From Pseudomonadota bacterium (GTDB lineage: Bacteria; Desulfobacterota; Binatia; Binatales; Binataceae), in assembly GCA_021324755.1 (NCBI GenBank), contig JAJPIL010000004.1:123516-187515 (forward strand): a stretch of DNA of 64,000 nt, read 5' to 3'. The position numbers and the translations under genes were made by a program. Under the pieces are notes generated by a model. It made no database searches, was not told where the DNA came from, and saw only the letters and a list, made by a program, of their open reading frames with translations. Positions 1 through 8,818 of this stretch are shown in pieces; the stretch's first letter is position 1; each line of letters begins with the position of its first letter.

Positions 1-156
1 GTCATACGTTGCGTGAAACTGGCGCGCGACCGAGGAATCGGAGGGCCGTTGTACTCAGTAGCTGCCTACACTATGAAACATCCGCCACAGCAGCTCCCTG
101 ACGATATCGCGCGAGAACGAATAGAACAATTTATCCGCGGCGAGTTGCGCTGCTAA
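1..156 (+). CDS. C-terminal fragment of an unrecognised protein (cut by window edge)
   Basis: Frame +1 is open from the first base to a TAA at 154-156 and would encode the last 51 residues of a protein that starts outside the window. The tail ends in a charged helix-like stretch (residues DDIARERIEQFIRGELRC). The other two forward frames are closed earlier. I do not recognise the family. It lies about 90 bases upstream of coaBC on the same strand. An open edge frame of this length can occur by chance in GC-rich DNA, so the call is tentative. Confidence 0.35.
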   Translation, partial: VIRCVKLARDRGIGGPLYSVAAYTMKHPPQQLPDDIARERIEQFIRGELRC

Positions 157-206
157 ATCTTGCAGATGCCAGGCTCCTTTACCCGCAAGAGCCAAGGGCA
201 TCAAAC

Positions 207-236
207 TTGGCCCCGCCTGCCTTAAGCGCGTACAAT
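207..236 (+). promoter_or_regulatory. Candidate sigma-70 promoter for coaBC
   Basis: TTGGCC at 207-212 and TACAAT at 231-236 are separated by 18 bases, a good match to the -35/-10 pattern. The -10 box lies only 8 bases before the GTG start at 244. A transcript from here would therefore have almost no leader, so either coaBC is read from a near-leaderless mRNA or another promoter is also used. Confidence 0.45.
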
Positions 237-243
237 AGACGGC

Positions 244-1479
244 GTGACGCTGGCTGGTAAAAAAATACTGCTAGGCATAACCGGAAGTATCGCCGCGTAC
301 AAGGCTCCCGAAATAGCGCGCCTTTTAATGTCGGGCGGCGCGCAAGTCAGGGTCATGATGACTCGCAGCGCCCAAAACTTCATAACCCCGCTTACGCTTC
401 AAACGCTGACCGGAAACCCTGTAGCGACTGACCTCTTTAGCTTGACGCAAGAATCCGAGATCGGCCACATACGACTGGCTGACACGTCAGACGCCATTTT
501 GGTAGCCCCTGCCAGCGCCAACTTCATCGCCAAGGTCGCGATGGGTTTGGCTGACGATTTGCCGAGCACGGTCCTTTTAGCGGCGCGCTGCCCGGTTGCT
601 CTGGCTCCTGCGATGAACGTTCATATGTACCAGAATCCGACCGTCGTCGAGAACCTCGCCCGCCTGCGCGCCCGCGGATACGTGATCGTCGAGCCCGAAG
701 CTGGCGACCTCGCATGCGGATACCAGGGAGTCGGCCGTCTGCCGCAGCCCGAAGAGCTGGTCGAAACGGCGAAAAAGCTGGTGACTCGACAGGACCTGAC
801 CAACGAACGCGTGCTGGTTACGGCAGGCCCCACCCAGGAACCGATCGACCCGGTACGTTTCATATCGAATCGCTCTTCGGGAAAAATGGGCTTCGCGTTG
901 GCACGGGCGGCTTGGATACGTGGCGCTAGCGTCCGCCTGGTGAGTGGACCATCGCACGAATGGGCTCCCCGCGGCGTGGAGCGGTTTGATGCGCGTACCG
1001 CGTCCGAGATGCTCGATCTTACGGCGCGCAACTTTCCGTGGTGTACCGTACTGATCATGGCCGCCGCAGTCGCGGACTTCCGACCCGCCAGACCAGCCGC
1101 CCACAAACTCAAAAAGCGCGCCCAACGCTTTAATCTCGAGCTCGAACCGATTCCGGACGAGCTGCCGCGGCTAGCAGAAAAGAAAGGCGAGCGCTTGATG
1201 GTAGGCTTTGCAGCCGAAACTGAAGAGCTTGAACAAAACGCCTTAAAGAAGCTCACCCAAAAGAAGCTTGACCTGATAGTCGGCAACGACGTAACGCAAC
1301 CCGATGCCGGCTTTGGTACGGACACAAACAGAGTCATCATAGCTTCACGTAATGGCGAGAGCCATCGCTACCCGCTGATGACCAAGGAGGAGGTTGCCCA
1401 TACCATCCTCGACTGGGTGGTGCAGATGCGAGGGGGCGGTTTATCCAGCGGCGGCAGGACAGCCAATTCCATTTCCTAA
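244..1479 (+). CDS. coaBC: Bifunctional phosphopantothenoylcysteine decarboxylase / phosphopantothenate-cysteine ligase
   Basis: This enzyme makes 4'-phosphopantetheine for coenzyme A in the cytoplasm: the CoaB half ligates cysteine to phosphopantothenate and the CoaC half decarboxylates the product. The N-terminal flavoprotein domain (about residues 5-180) has the active-site His in GHIRLAD (H75), the PAMN motif (122-125) and the substrate-lid Cys in LACGYQG (C158). The CoaB domain follows from about residue 187 with VTAGPTQEPIDPVRFISN, NRSSGKMG and a KKLDLIVGND segment. Its length of 411 residues is normal for the fusion. The start is a GTG just after a promoter-like sequence. The next gene is 272 bases away, so it is probably transcribed alone or with the upstream fragment. 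Confidence 0.96.
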   Translation: MTLAGKKILLGITGSIAAYKAPEIARLLMSGGAQVRVMMTRSAQNFITPLTLQTLTGNPVATDLFSLTQESEIGHIRLADTSDAILVAPASANFIAKVAMGLADDLPSTVLLAARCPVALAPAMNVHMYQNPTVVENLARLRARGYVIVEPEAGDLACGYQGVGRLPQPEELVETAKKLVTRQDLTNERVLVTAGPTQEPIDPVRFISNRSSGKMGFALARAAWIRGASVRLVSGPSHEWAPRGVERFDARTASEMLDLTARNFPWCTVLIMAAAVADFRPARPAAHKLKKRAQRFNLELEPIPDELPRLAEKKGERLMVGFAAETEELEQNALKKLTQKKLDLIVGNDVTQPDAGFGTDTNRVIIASRNGESHRYPLMTKEEVAHTILDWVVQMRGGGLSSGGRTANSIS

Positions 1480-1751
1480 CTACCGTCTCGCTATCCCGCG
1501 GTTCGGTGACTACTGCCTCTAAATTTTGCTCAAGTTTTTTCCTCAGTGCTTGGCCTGATCGACTAATCGCTACGATTTTTGGTGAACAAGCTAGTGACAA
1601 TTCCTAAGATCCTTCGACCAGCAGGCAATTGTTCACCGGCCCAAGTGGCGTTGACGTCTGTCCCTGAAACGCACGAGCGGCTCCCTGCCAGACGTTCGCT
1701 AGCAGCCTAGAGTCGCCCACCTCGAGCGATACCCGTTGGAGGTAGTCAGTT

Positions 1752-2912
1752 ATGGAAAAGCCGTTAAATCACCTCGACACGGTGTTGATTCACGCAGGCG
1801 AACCTTGGCCACTTATCGAGGGTGCCGTCACTTTGCCGATTTTCCAGTCCGCAACTTTTCAGCACCAGGGCGAAACGGGATACTACGAGCAGCGCTACGT
1901 GCGTCTCAGCAATACGCCGAACCATGTCGCGCTCCATCAAAAGCTTGCCGCCGCCGAGCGAGGCCAATCGGCATTGGTTACCGCTTCTGGTATGGCCGCC
2001 ATTTCAACCACTCTCCTGACCTTGCTCAAGCCGGGCGACCATATCCTCGCCCAAGATTGCCTTTACGGAGGAACGTACGATCTTCTCACGATTGAATTTC
2101 CCCGCCTGGGGATCGAAGTCGACTTTATCGACGGCGACAACCCATTTTCGTGGCCGGCCCGCCTCAAGAAAAACACGCGGGCGATTTACGTCGAGACGAT
2201 TTCGAATCCTTTGATGCAGGTGCCGGACCTCAAAGCAGTGGTCCGCTTTGCTCGCGAAAACCAGCTGATTTCGATTATCGACAATACCTTTGCAAGCCCG
2301 GTTAACTTTAGGCCACCGGAGTTCGGTTTCGACCTTTCCCTGCACAGCGCCACCAAGTACCTGAACGGCCATTCCGACATCGCCGCGGGCGCTATCATCG
2401 GCCGAGCCGACCTTATCGAGCGTATAAGCCGCACGCTGAGCCACCTCGGCGGTGCGCTCGATCCCCATGCCTGCTTTCTGCTGCACCGCGGGCTCAAAAC
2501 CCTTGGGCTGCGCGTGCGCCATCAGAATCAAACAGCCCTAACGCTCGCCCGCTTCCTGGAAGGCCACCCCAAGGTAGCGGCAGTCAACTATCCGGGTCTC
2601 GAGCGCCATCCCCATCATCGCCGTGCGCGCGAGCTTTTCGACGGCTTCGGCGGAATGCTTTCCTTCGAACTCAAGGGTGGCCTTGAAGCTGCCGAAACGT
2701 TCATCAGCAAGCTCTCACTGGCCGTATACGCTCCCAGTCTAGGCGGGGTGGAGAGCCTCGTCACACGCCCTGCGGCAAGTTCGCATGCCGGCATGACTCC
2801 CGAGCAGCGTCAACGCGCCGGTATCAGCGACTCTCTGGTCCGTTTTTCTGTGGGACTCGAAGCAGCCGACGACCTGATAGCCGACTTCCAGCGCGCGCTC
2901 GCCTTCGTCTGA
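1752..2912 (+). CDS. Cys/Met-metabolism PLP-dependent enzyme (cystathionine gamma-synthase / beta-lyase type)
   Basis: A fold-type I PLP enzyme of the trans-sulfuration family, 386 residues, acting on sulfur amino acids in the cytoplasm. The PLP lysine lies in SATKYLNGHSD (K202). Other family hallmarks are SGMAAISTTLL, the YGGTYDLL phosphate/aromatic loop, ETISNPLMQVPDL and SLGGVESLVTRPA near the C-terminus. Whether it is a gamma-synthase, beta-lyase, gamma-lyase or O-acetylhomoserine sulfhydrylase cannot be read from these motifs. A clear GGAGG lies 9 bases before the ATG. It converges on the oppositely oriented tldD with a 36-base gap and has no obvious operon partner. Confidence 0.93.
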   Translation: MEKPLNHLDTVLIHAGEPWPLIEGAVTLPIFQSATFQHQGETGYYEQRYVRLSNTPNHVALHQKLAAAERGQSALVTASGMAAISTTLLTLLKPGDHILAQDCLYGGTYDLLTIEFPRLGIEVDFIDGDNPFSWPARLKKNTRAIYVETISNPLMQVPDLKAVVRFARENQLISIIDNTFASPVNFRPPEFGFDLSLHSATKYLNGHSDIAAGAIIGRADLIERISRTLSHLGGALDPHACFLLHRGLKTLGLRVRHQNQTALTLARFLEGHPKVAAVNYPGLERHPHHRRARELFDGFGGMLSFELKGGLEAAETFISKLSLAVYAPSLGGVESLVTRPAASSHAGMTPEQRQRAGISDSLVRFSVGLEAADDLIADFQRALAFV

Positions 2913-2948
2913 AAGGGTTCTTCACAACTTAGCGCGGTCAAGCACGCC

Positions 2949-4532
2949 TTATCGCGAACTCCCCACCAAAAAGGCGCGCGAGCGCAGAGTCGGACCGCCG
3001 TTCGACATCCGTTTGACCTGCATTGGCTGGCCCTTGCCGCAATTTGGAACGGCAAACAGCCGCAGGTCGTTCCCCACAGCGTCGACGCCGAGCAAAAATC
3101 GCTTGGTGTCGGCAAGTACGCTGCCCGAGCGATAGAGTCTTCCCAACTGTCCGCGCTCGATTTCATAGACGCGGCGGGCTGAGATGCGAAAATTCTCTCG
3201 CGACTCGGCGATCGAGGGAATCATGTGTCCACAGACGTAAAACCCACGGTCGACCTCGCCGATTATACCCTGCGGATCGCGATCGCCCGCGGTAAAAAAC
3301 GTGTTGGACATCCGGATAAGCGGCACATACCAAGCCTCGCTAGCGCGCACGGAGCCGTTGGGTTTCGTGCCCAGGATCGCCGCTGTCGTCCGCGAGTGCA
3401 AAAAGTCGCGAAATATCCCGCGCTCGATATGAAACACTGGCTGGCCTGGCGTGCCTTCGTGGTCGTATCGATAATATCCATAGGCATCCACCGCTGGATC
3501 GGAACAGACCGAGACAAGCGGTGACGCAACCGCCTGGCCGACCGCTTGCTGTGCGAGCGAACGCAAGAACCAGCTCCGTCCCGCGTACGCCGCCTCGGCC
3601 TTCAACGCCCGGTCAGCCTCGCTCGGATGCCCCACGATCTCGTGGACGAGTAGCGCGTTGAAATGGGGATCGGTAACCACGGTTACCTCTTTTCCGGGCG
3701 CTTTGAGTTCCGGGGCGTTGGCCAGCTCGACCGCTTCTTTGCCCAGCACAAGCGCGAAGCTCACGAGGTCGTCGTTCGGCATTGGACAATCACGTCGCCC
3801 GTTGCAAAGGCACTCAAGCCCCCGCTGCTGACCTATCGTGTCGAAAATCTCTTGGACGCCCTGCGTCCCGACAGCTACGACATAACAGTCGCCCTGAGAA
3901 AAGGCGAACTGCTGACGCACAACACTTCCCTCGCTGTTAACGAACAGTTCGTCGCGATGCTCGGTTTGTACGTTTACGGCGTTGAAAGCGATCGTGTTGC
4001 CGAGACCGCATAGAGCGGCCGACGCGGTGATACCTAGTTCCTGAATCGCTTTCATCTCAACTGTACGCGGGTCTTGCTCGAAAATCGCTTCGACCTTCGC
4101 CCTTTCGCGGGGGCGCGCTACCTCCGGCAAGTTTAAAAGAGCTTTCGCGTACGTCGGGTAAGCTCTGGCTAGCTCTTTTCGTTTGCGCGCGTTGCTTTTT
4201 GCGCGTCTCAACGCCTCGTCTGCCGCTTTGCGAATTGTGGCGCAAAGACTCGCGCGTCTGTCTGCGAGATTACCCAGAATAAAGCCGTAGTACCCCCACC
4301 CTTCGATCGCCCCGTCCTCGCAACAGCACACGCTAAGTCCAAAGGCAGCGCCGTGGTGCTCTACGCTTCTTTGGATAAGACCGTTCTCGACTCGTGCACC
4401 CCGAACGAAGACCGTCTCGAAGCGCATCTCTGCGTAAGTTGCACCTCGGCGACCCTTGAGAATACTTTTCAAAAGCGCTGGGCCTTCTCGTTCGAGGAAT
4501 TCCTGAGCCTTAAACGTGTCGCTCGAACTCAC
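2949..4532 (-). CDS. tldD: TldD-type zinc metalloprotease subunit
   Basis: A TldD/PmbA family protein of 527 residues. TldD works as a heterodimer with TldE (PmbA): it degrades unfolded peptides and in some bacteria trims leader peptides of modified peptides. The zinc motif HEIVGH (H297, E298, H302, within LLVHEIVGHPSEADR) is intact, so this is the catalytic subunit. The C-terminal part contains the GRLYRSGSV and NCGKGQPMQVKRMSNGGP segments typical of the family. The GTG start has AAGGA 8 bases upstream. The likely TldE partner is 6.4 kb away on the other strand (10947-12479), an unusual separation. It follows caiB-type gene 4640-5839 on the same strand with a hairpin between them. Confidence 0.92.
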   Translation of the reverse strand: MSSSDTFKAQEFLEREGPALLKSILKGRRGATYAEMRFETVFVRGARVENGLIQRSVEHHGAAFGLSVCCCEDGAIEGWGYYGFILGNLADRRASLCATIRKAADEALRRAKSNARKRKELARAYPTYAKALLNLPEVARPRERAKVEAIFEQDPRTVEMKAIQELGITASAALCGLGNTIAFNAVNVQTEHRDELFVNSEGSVVRQQFAFSQGDCYVVAVGTQGVQEIFDTIGQQRGLECLCNGRRDCPMPNDDLVSFALVLGKEAVELANAPELKAPGKEVTVVTDPHFNALLVHEIVGHPSEADRALKAEAAYAGRSWFLRSLAQQAVGQAVASPLVSVCSDPAVDAYGYYRYDHEGTPGQPVFHIERGIFRDFLHSRTTAAILGTKPNGSVRASEAWYVPLIRMSNTFFTAGDRDPQGIIGEVDRGFYVCGHMIPSIAESRENFRISARRVYEIERGQLGRLYRSGSVLADTKRFLLGVDAVGNDLRLFAVPNCGKGQPMQVKRMSNGGPTLRSRAFLVGSSR

Positions 4533-4591
4533 GCCGGTAGTCCTTGTCTGTGCTGATTATCCTTCGACCAGTTGCAAGTATCGCCTTCAAG

Positions 4592-4628
4592 AACGCCGCC
4601 GCCTTAAAGTTTGAGGTAGTGCGGCGTT
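4592..4628 (-). terminator. GC-rich hairpin between the CoA-transferase gene and tldD
   Basis: AACGCCGC (4592-4599) and GCGGCGTT (4621-4628) form a perfect 8-bp stem with a 21-base loop, just after the stop codon of the leftward CoA-transferase gene and about 60 bases before tldD. There is no T-run after it, so a classical Rho-independent terminator is not shown. It could instead slow transcription or stabilise an mRNA end. Confidence 0.35.
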
Positions 4629-4639
4629 TATCTTCGCAG

Positions 4640-5839
4640 TCATACGATTTTTTCTGCGGCCAGACGGCTAAGTTCGGCCTCGCCTATGCCGAGCAGTTCT
4701 TGGTACACCTCGCGGTTGTGTTCCCCGAGCAATGGAGCGCGCTTGACGGAGACCGAAGAATGCTCCATCCGAATGGGACATCCCGGCATCGTGATCGACC
4801 CGCGAGTAGGATGCTCCAGGGTCACGATCATGCCGCGTTCGAGAAGATGGGGATCGCGCAAGAGCTCGTCGGTGGCGAGCACCGCTCCGCAAGGAACGCC
4901 TCGCTCGCCGAGAAGCCTCATCGCTTCGTGCTTGGAACGCTTCGAGGTCCATGCGGCGATAATTTCCGCCAGCTCGTCGAAGTTCGCTTTGCGCGCTTGA
5001 GCGGTGGCAAATCGCGGGTCCGAGGCCAATTCTGGCCGACCGATCGTAGCAAACAACGCCTGCCACATCTCGTCGCTGACGCACAAGATGAAGATGTAAT
5101 CATTCTCGCCGCCCGGCGCGCATGGAAAGAGGTCTGCTGATACGTTATGGCCGTAGCGATTACCATGGCGTTTGGCGGGCTGCCCCGTCTGGTAAGTCGG
5201 CATCATCGCCACGCGCGCAAAATTCACCACCGCCTCTTGCATCGACACCTCCACCTTTTGGCCTAGTCCTGTCCGCTCGCGCTGGATATAAGCCGCCAGT
5301 ACGCCGCACGCCGCATGCACGCCCGTGCCGGTATCGCCTACCGTTATGCCGGGTCTGACCGGAGGTCGATCAGGATAACCCGTAACCGCGATCGCGCCGC
5401 CCATTGCCTGCGCTATCGGATCGAAGCTTTTGTACGCGCTGTAGGGCCCCGAAGTGCCAAAGCCCTTGATCGTCAGATAGATTAGACGCGGATTTATGCG
5501 GCGAAGGTAGTCATAGCCGAGACCCAGCGCCTCGAGCGTGCCGAGCGAAAAGTTCTCTGCCAGCACGTCTACGACCTTGATAAGGTCGATAAATATCTCG
5601 CGGCCGCGCGGATGCTTGAGATTGAGGGTGATACTGCGTTTGTTGGCGTTGAGCGCGATAAAGTAATGCGAGTCAAGTCCCGGCGTGTCGGTCAGGACAT
5701 AGCGCCCCTGGTCCCCGCCATTAGGCGGCTCAAGCTTGATAACGTCGGCTCCAAGCCATGCCAAAAGCTCCGTGCATGAGGTGCCAGCTTCATATTGCGT
5801 CAAATCTAGAATTCTTATTCCTTCGAGTGCTTTACCCAT
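4640..5839 (-). CDS. Class III (CaiB/BaiF) CoA-transferase
   Basis: A 399-residue family III acyl-CoA transferase, which moves CoA between carboxylic acids through an aspartyl-CoA intermediate in the cytoplasm. The N-terminus LEGIRILDLTQYEAG, the LGADVIKLEPP nucleotide-binding turn and the catalytic Asp in VGDTGTG are present. That Asp falls at residue 169, the same number as in formyl-CoA transferase. Known relatives include formyl-CoA:oxalate, carnitine and succinyl-CoA transferases; the substrate cannot be told from sequence. It has an ATG start and is transcribed leftward ahead of tldD. An oxalyl-CoA-decarboxylase-like gene lies on the same strand 7.5 kb upstream, which is only a weak hint of linked function. 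Confidence 0.93.
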   Translation of the reverse strand: MGKALEGIRILDLTQYEAGTSCTELLAWLGADVIKLEPPNGGDQGRYVLTDTPGLDSHYFIALNANKRSITLNLKHPRGREIFIDLIKVVDVLAENFSLGTLEALGLGYDYLRRINPRLIYLTIKGFGTSGPYSAYKSFDPIAQAMGGAIAVTGYPDRPPVRPGITVGDTGTGVHAACGVLAAYIQRERTGLGQKVEVSMQEAVVNFARVAMMPTYQTGQPAKRHGNRYGHNVSADLFPCAPGGENDYIFILCVSDEMWQALFATIGRPELASDPRFATAQARKANFDELAEIIAAWTSKRSKHEAMRLLGERGVPCGAVLATDELLRDPHLLERGMIVTLEHPTRGSITMPGCPIRMEHSSVSVKRAPLLGEHNREVYQELLGIGEAELSRLAAEKIV

Positions 5840-6134
5840 AATCCGCTCGCCAAGGTCGCGCCGATCATAGCGGCGTCATGAATGACACAAAAGTATGTGC
5901 TAGCAAAATGCCCGCGGGCAATTAAAGCCAGGTATGATAGCCGCAGTATCGCTTCGGCATCAGGCCGAGCCGCCGTATAGTCGCTCGCCGTGTTAATTGT
6001 CGCGTTACTACCCTGAAAACTCGAAGCCCAGAGATTGTAGCGCTCTGCTGTCGTAAATCGCGCCCTCAAAGGCCAGCGTGCAAGCCCCGACCGAGTTTTG
6101 GTAAAGTGCAATTTTGGGGAATTCGGAAACCGCG

Positions 6135-7259
6135 ATGACTCAGGCGCAGGCCAAGCTGTCTTTAATCCGCGAAGAGCTCAACCAAACCTTCTTCGAGCGC
6201 TCCGAGCTGATCGACGGAGCGTTGTGCGCGCTTTTGTCCGCCAATCACGTGCTTATCATCGGGCCGCCTGGCACGGCCAAGTCGATGCTTGCCGAGGAGT
6301 TGTGCAAGCGTATCGAGGGGGCAAACTACTTCCAGTGGCTGCTTACGAAGTTTACGACGCCCGAAGAGCTTTTTGGCGCCGTAAGCCTCAAAGCGCTCGA
6401 ACAGGATGAGTATAGACGCGTCACCACAAACAAGCTACCCGAGGCTCACATCGCGTTTCTGGACGAACTCTTCAAGGCCAACTCGTCGATCCTCAACGCT
6501 CTACTGACCCTAATCAACGAACGACTTTTTCACAACGGACGCGAACGAGTGGTCGTGCCACTTGTCAGCATGTTCGGAGCCTCCAACGAACTGCCCGATG
6601 AGGAAGAACTTACGGCGCTGTACGATCGCTTCATGCTGCGGTTTGTTGTGGACTATATCGTCGAGGACTTTCGCTTCCTTAAGATGCTGCAAGGCATCAG
6701 GCGCCAGACACGAACTCAGCTCACGTGGACTGAATTCGAGGAGCTACGCAGGCAGGTTCAGGCGGTAAATGTCCCGGGAAGCGCACTCAAGCTCATCGCT
6801 GAGACGCGCCGCGAGCTTGCCCAGCAAGGACTTGTGGTTTCGGATCGGCGCTGGCGGGCTTCGGTGGACGTGCTTCGCGCTCATGCGCTCCTGTCAGGCC
6901 GTGCGGAAGTCGACGAGGATGACCTGCTCTTTTTGGAACACGTGCTCTGGAAAGACCCCGACGAAAGGCCCAAGGTACGTGAAACGCTGCGCCGCCTGAT
7001 AAAAGGCTACGAAGAGCAGGCTCGACAGTTGTTAATTCAAGGCCAGGAATTGTGCGAAAACTTCGAATCGCGAAGCTGGGAAAGTCAAGAGCTCAAGAAT
7101 CGGGCGCTGGTTGAACTCCACGCGAAGTTGGCACGAATTCTCGAGCGATTTGACTCCTTGGTACGCGAAGCACGCGAGAACGGTCGTCCGACCGGTCCTA
7201 TCGAGGAAATGTTCGCTCAGGTTCGAGAGCTCCAGCGCTCGATGCTCGAGCGATTGTAA
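6135..7259 (+). CDS. MoxR/RavA-family AAA+ ATPase
   Basis: An AAA+ ATPase of the MoxR group (RavA-like), about 374 residues. Members act as chaperone-like remodellers, usually with a von Willebrand-factor-A partner. Walker A is GPPGTAKS (residues 43-50) and Walker B is the HIAFLDELFKANSSIL segment. The sensor/arginine region is GASNELPDEEELTALYDRF, followed by a helical lid domain and a C-terminal helical extension. I chose ATG 6135 because MTQAQAKL begins the conserved helix; a TTG in frame at 6114 lacks a ribosome site. No VWA gene is visible within the window. recO follows after 19 bases, so the two may be co-transcribed. Confidence 0.9.
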   Translation: MTQAQAKLSLIREELNQTFFERSELIDGALCALLSANHVLIIGPPGTAKSMLAEELCKRIEGANYFQWLLTKFTTPEELFGAVSLKALEQDEYRRVTTNKLPEAHIAFLDELFKANSSILNALLTLINERLFHNGRERVVVPLVSMFGASNELPDEEELTALYDRFMLRFVVDYIVEDFRFLKMLQGIRRQTRTQLTWTEFEELRRQVQAVNVPGSALKLIAETRRELAQQGLVVSDRRWRASVDVLRAHALLSGRAEVDEDDLLFLEHVLWKDPDERPKVRETLRRLIKGYEEQARQLLIQGQELCENFESRSWESQELKNRALVELHAKLARILERFDSLVREARENGRPTGPIEEMFAQVRELQRSMLERL

Positions 7260-7278
7260 CGAGGAAAACGACAGCAAG

Positions 7279-8043
7279 GTGCCATCCGAGGAAACCACGG
7301 CTGCTATTGTACTGCGCGCGAGCAACTACGGCGAAGCTGATCGAATCGTCACGCTGTTGACGCGCGACCGCGGCAAACTTGCGGGCATCGCCCGGGGTAT
7401 CAGGAAATCGCGCGGGCGCTTCGAAAGGCGACTAGAACCTTTCGCCCACGTCTGGCTTTCTTTTCGATGGCGCCGGCACGGAGAGCTCGTCTTTATCACG
7501 CGCGCTGAGGCTGGCAACCTAGCCGCGTTCGAGCTCGGGGCAGACCTTCGAAAATTCGCCCTTGGCGCGTACATGTTGGAGCTAAGCGAGGCGCTTACGC
7601 GCGAGGGCGCGCAATCCATAGGGGCTTACGAGCTTCTGGCCCAAGCACTTGACACCCTGTGTCGCTCCGATTGTCCGAACGCGTTAAAGCAAGTCTTTGA
7701 GCTCAAAATGCTACGCTGGGCCGGTTATGGAATTGATTTTAGCCGATGTCGAGGATGCGGTTGCGATATCGGTCGAGATGACGCGCGCGTGGCGTTCGCC
7801 ATAAACGAGGGCGGCCTGTTGTGCGAGCGATGCCGACGCGGGCGGGTATGGGGAATGGTGTTGTTGGAGCGTCCGAGCGTCCTGCAGCTTCAGCGTCTAG
7901 ACGCTCTCTCACTCGAAGCCTCTGGGACTGAGCCGCCAGCAACGCCTGAAGCCTCTACCAGCTTGAACCGTTTTATATCCTTTGTCCTCGAGCGCAATTT
8001 GCGCTCACTCGAGTTTTTGCAACGCACGATCCCAAACATTTGA
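7279..8043 (+). CDS. recO: DNA repair protein RecO
   Basis: RecO loads RecA onto SSB-coated single-stranded DNA together with RecR in recombination repair. The protein has the N-terminal OB-fold start (TTAAIVLRASNYGEADRIV, then TLLTRDRGKLAGIARG) and a helical domain. A zinc finger of two CxxC pairs follows: CRGCGCD and CERCRRG. From the GTG at 7279 it is 254 residues, normal for RecO. The frame is open further upstream inside the MoxR gene, but the alignable part begins here. It lies 19 bases downstream of the MoxR gene and converges on the phosphatase gene. Confidence 0.92.
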   Translation: MPSEETTAAIVLRASNYGEADRIVTLLTRDRGKLAGIARGIRKSRGRFERRLEPFAHVWLSFRWRRHGELVFITRAEAGNLAAFELGADLRKFALGAYMLELSEALTREGAQSIGAYELLAQALDTLCRSDCPNALKQVFELKMLRWAGYGIDFSRCRGCGCDIGRDDARVAFAINEGGLLCERCRRGRVWGMVLLERPSVLQLQRLDALSLEASGTEPPATPEASTSLNRFISFVLERNLRSLEFLQRTIPNI

Positions 8044-8105
8044 CGCTCCTCGACTCAGTAAAGCTATAGTTGTTGCTGGCCACGTCAAAAAATTGGGCCT
8101 GGCCC

Positions 8106-8684
8106 TCACGAATTTTCGATCGAAATCGACTTAAAGCGCCCCATCTCATGTTCGATCACGTAAATTCCCGTATTTGGTGGCGCCACTAGTCCTTCCCATC
8201 GTCCTTCGATCGCCGCTCGCACCGCCATCATCACGCCCCCATGGCTTACTACTACGACGTCGCCTTCAGGGTAACGCCGCCCGATCTCGCAAAACACAGG
8301 CAACACGCGCTTTTGAACTGCGACCAGGCTTTCACCGCCGGGCGGTTCCCATTCCCAGACGCGCGCAGGATCGTACCCAGGAATTTCGAAAACCACATCG
8401 TACGGTTTACCCGCAAGCCTTCCATAGCTCTGCTCGCGCAGACCATCTTCGACGTGCAAATCGAGCCCAAGGGCGTCGGCGATTATCTCGGCGGTTTCAC
8501 GGGCTCGCGCGTAGGGACTTGTTATCACAAGCTTTGGACGATACTGGCGACCGATTCGCTCCGCGACTTCTTTGGCCTGCTCGCGCCCGCGTGCAGTCAA
8601 GGGCACAGCTGGAGAAGTCGTAAACCGCCGGTCTCTGTTCCCCTCGCTTTCGGCATGCCTGACTAAAATCAACCTTCCTACCAA
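8106..8684 (-). CDS. Histidine phosphatase family protein (phosphoglycerate-mutase-like)
   Basis: A 192-residue branch-1 histidine phosphatase. The phosphate-accepting His lies in LVRHAESEGN, the catalytic acid region is DGLREQSYGRLAG, and the second catalytic His is in VVVSHGGVMM. Relatives include cofactor-dependent phosphoglycerate mutase, CobC-type alpha-ribazole phosphatase and broad phosphatases; nothing here picks one. The TTG start is supported by GAGGAG 7 bases upstream. It lies leftward of the udg gene on the same strand with a 134-base gap, and is convergent with recO. Confidence 0.9.
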   Translation of the reverse strand: MVGRLILVRHAESEGNRDRRFTTSPAVPLTARGREQAKEVAERIGRQYRPKLVITSPYARARETAEIIADALGLDLHVEDGLREQSYGRLAGKPYDVVFEIPGYDPARVWEWEPPGGESLVAVQKRVLPVFCEIGRRYPEGDVVVVSHGGVMMAVRAAIEGRWEGLVAPPNTGIYVIEHEMGRFKSISIENS

Positions 8685-8818
8685 GGCTAATCTCCTCGAA
8701 AAAAATAAGAATGGGCTTCAAAGGAGCAACGCGAAATGCCTATGAGACGGCAACCCAAGACGCCCGCCGCGTAGGAAAAAACTGCCAATCGTGTCTCCTT
8801 CAAACAACGAGGTCAGGT

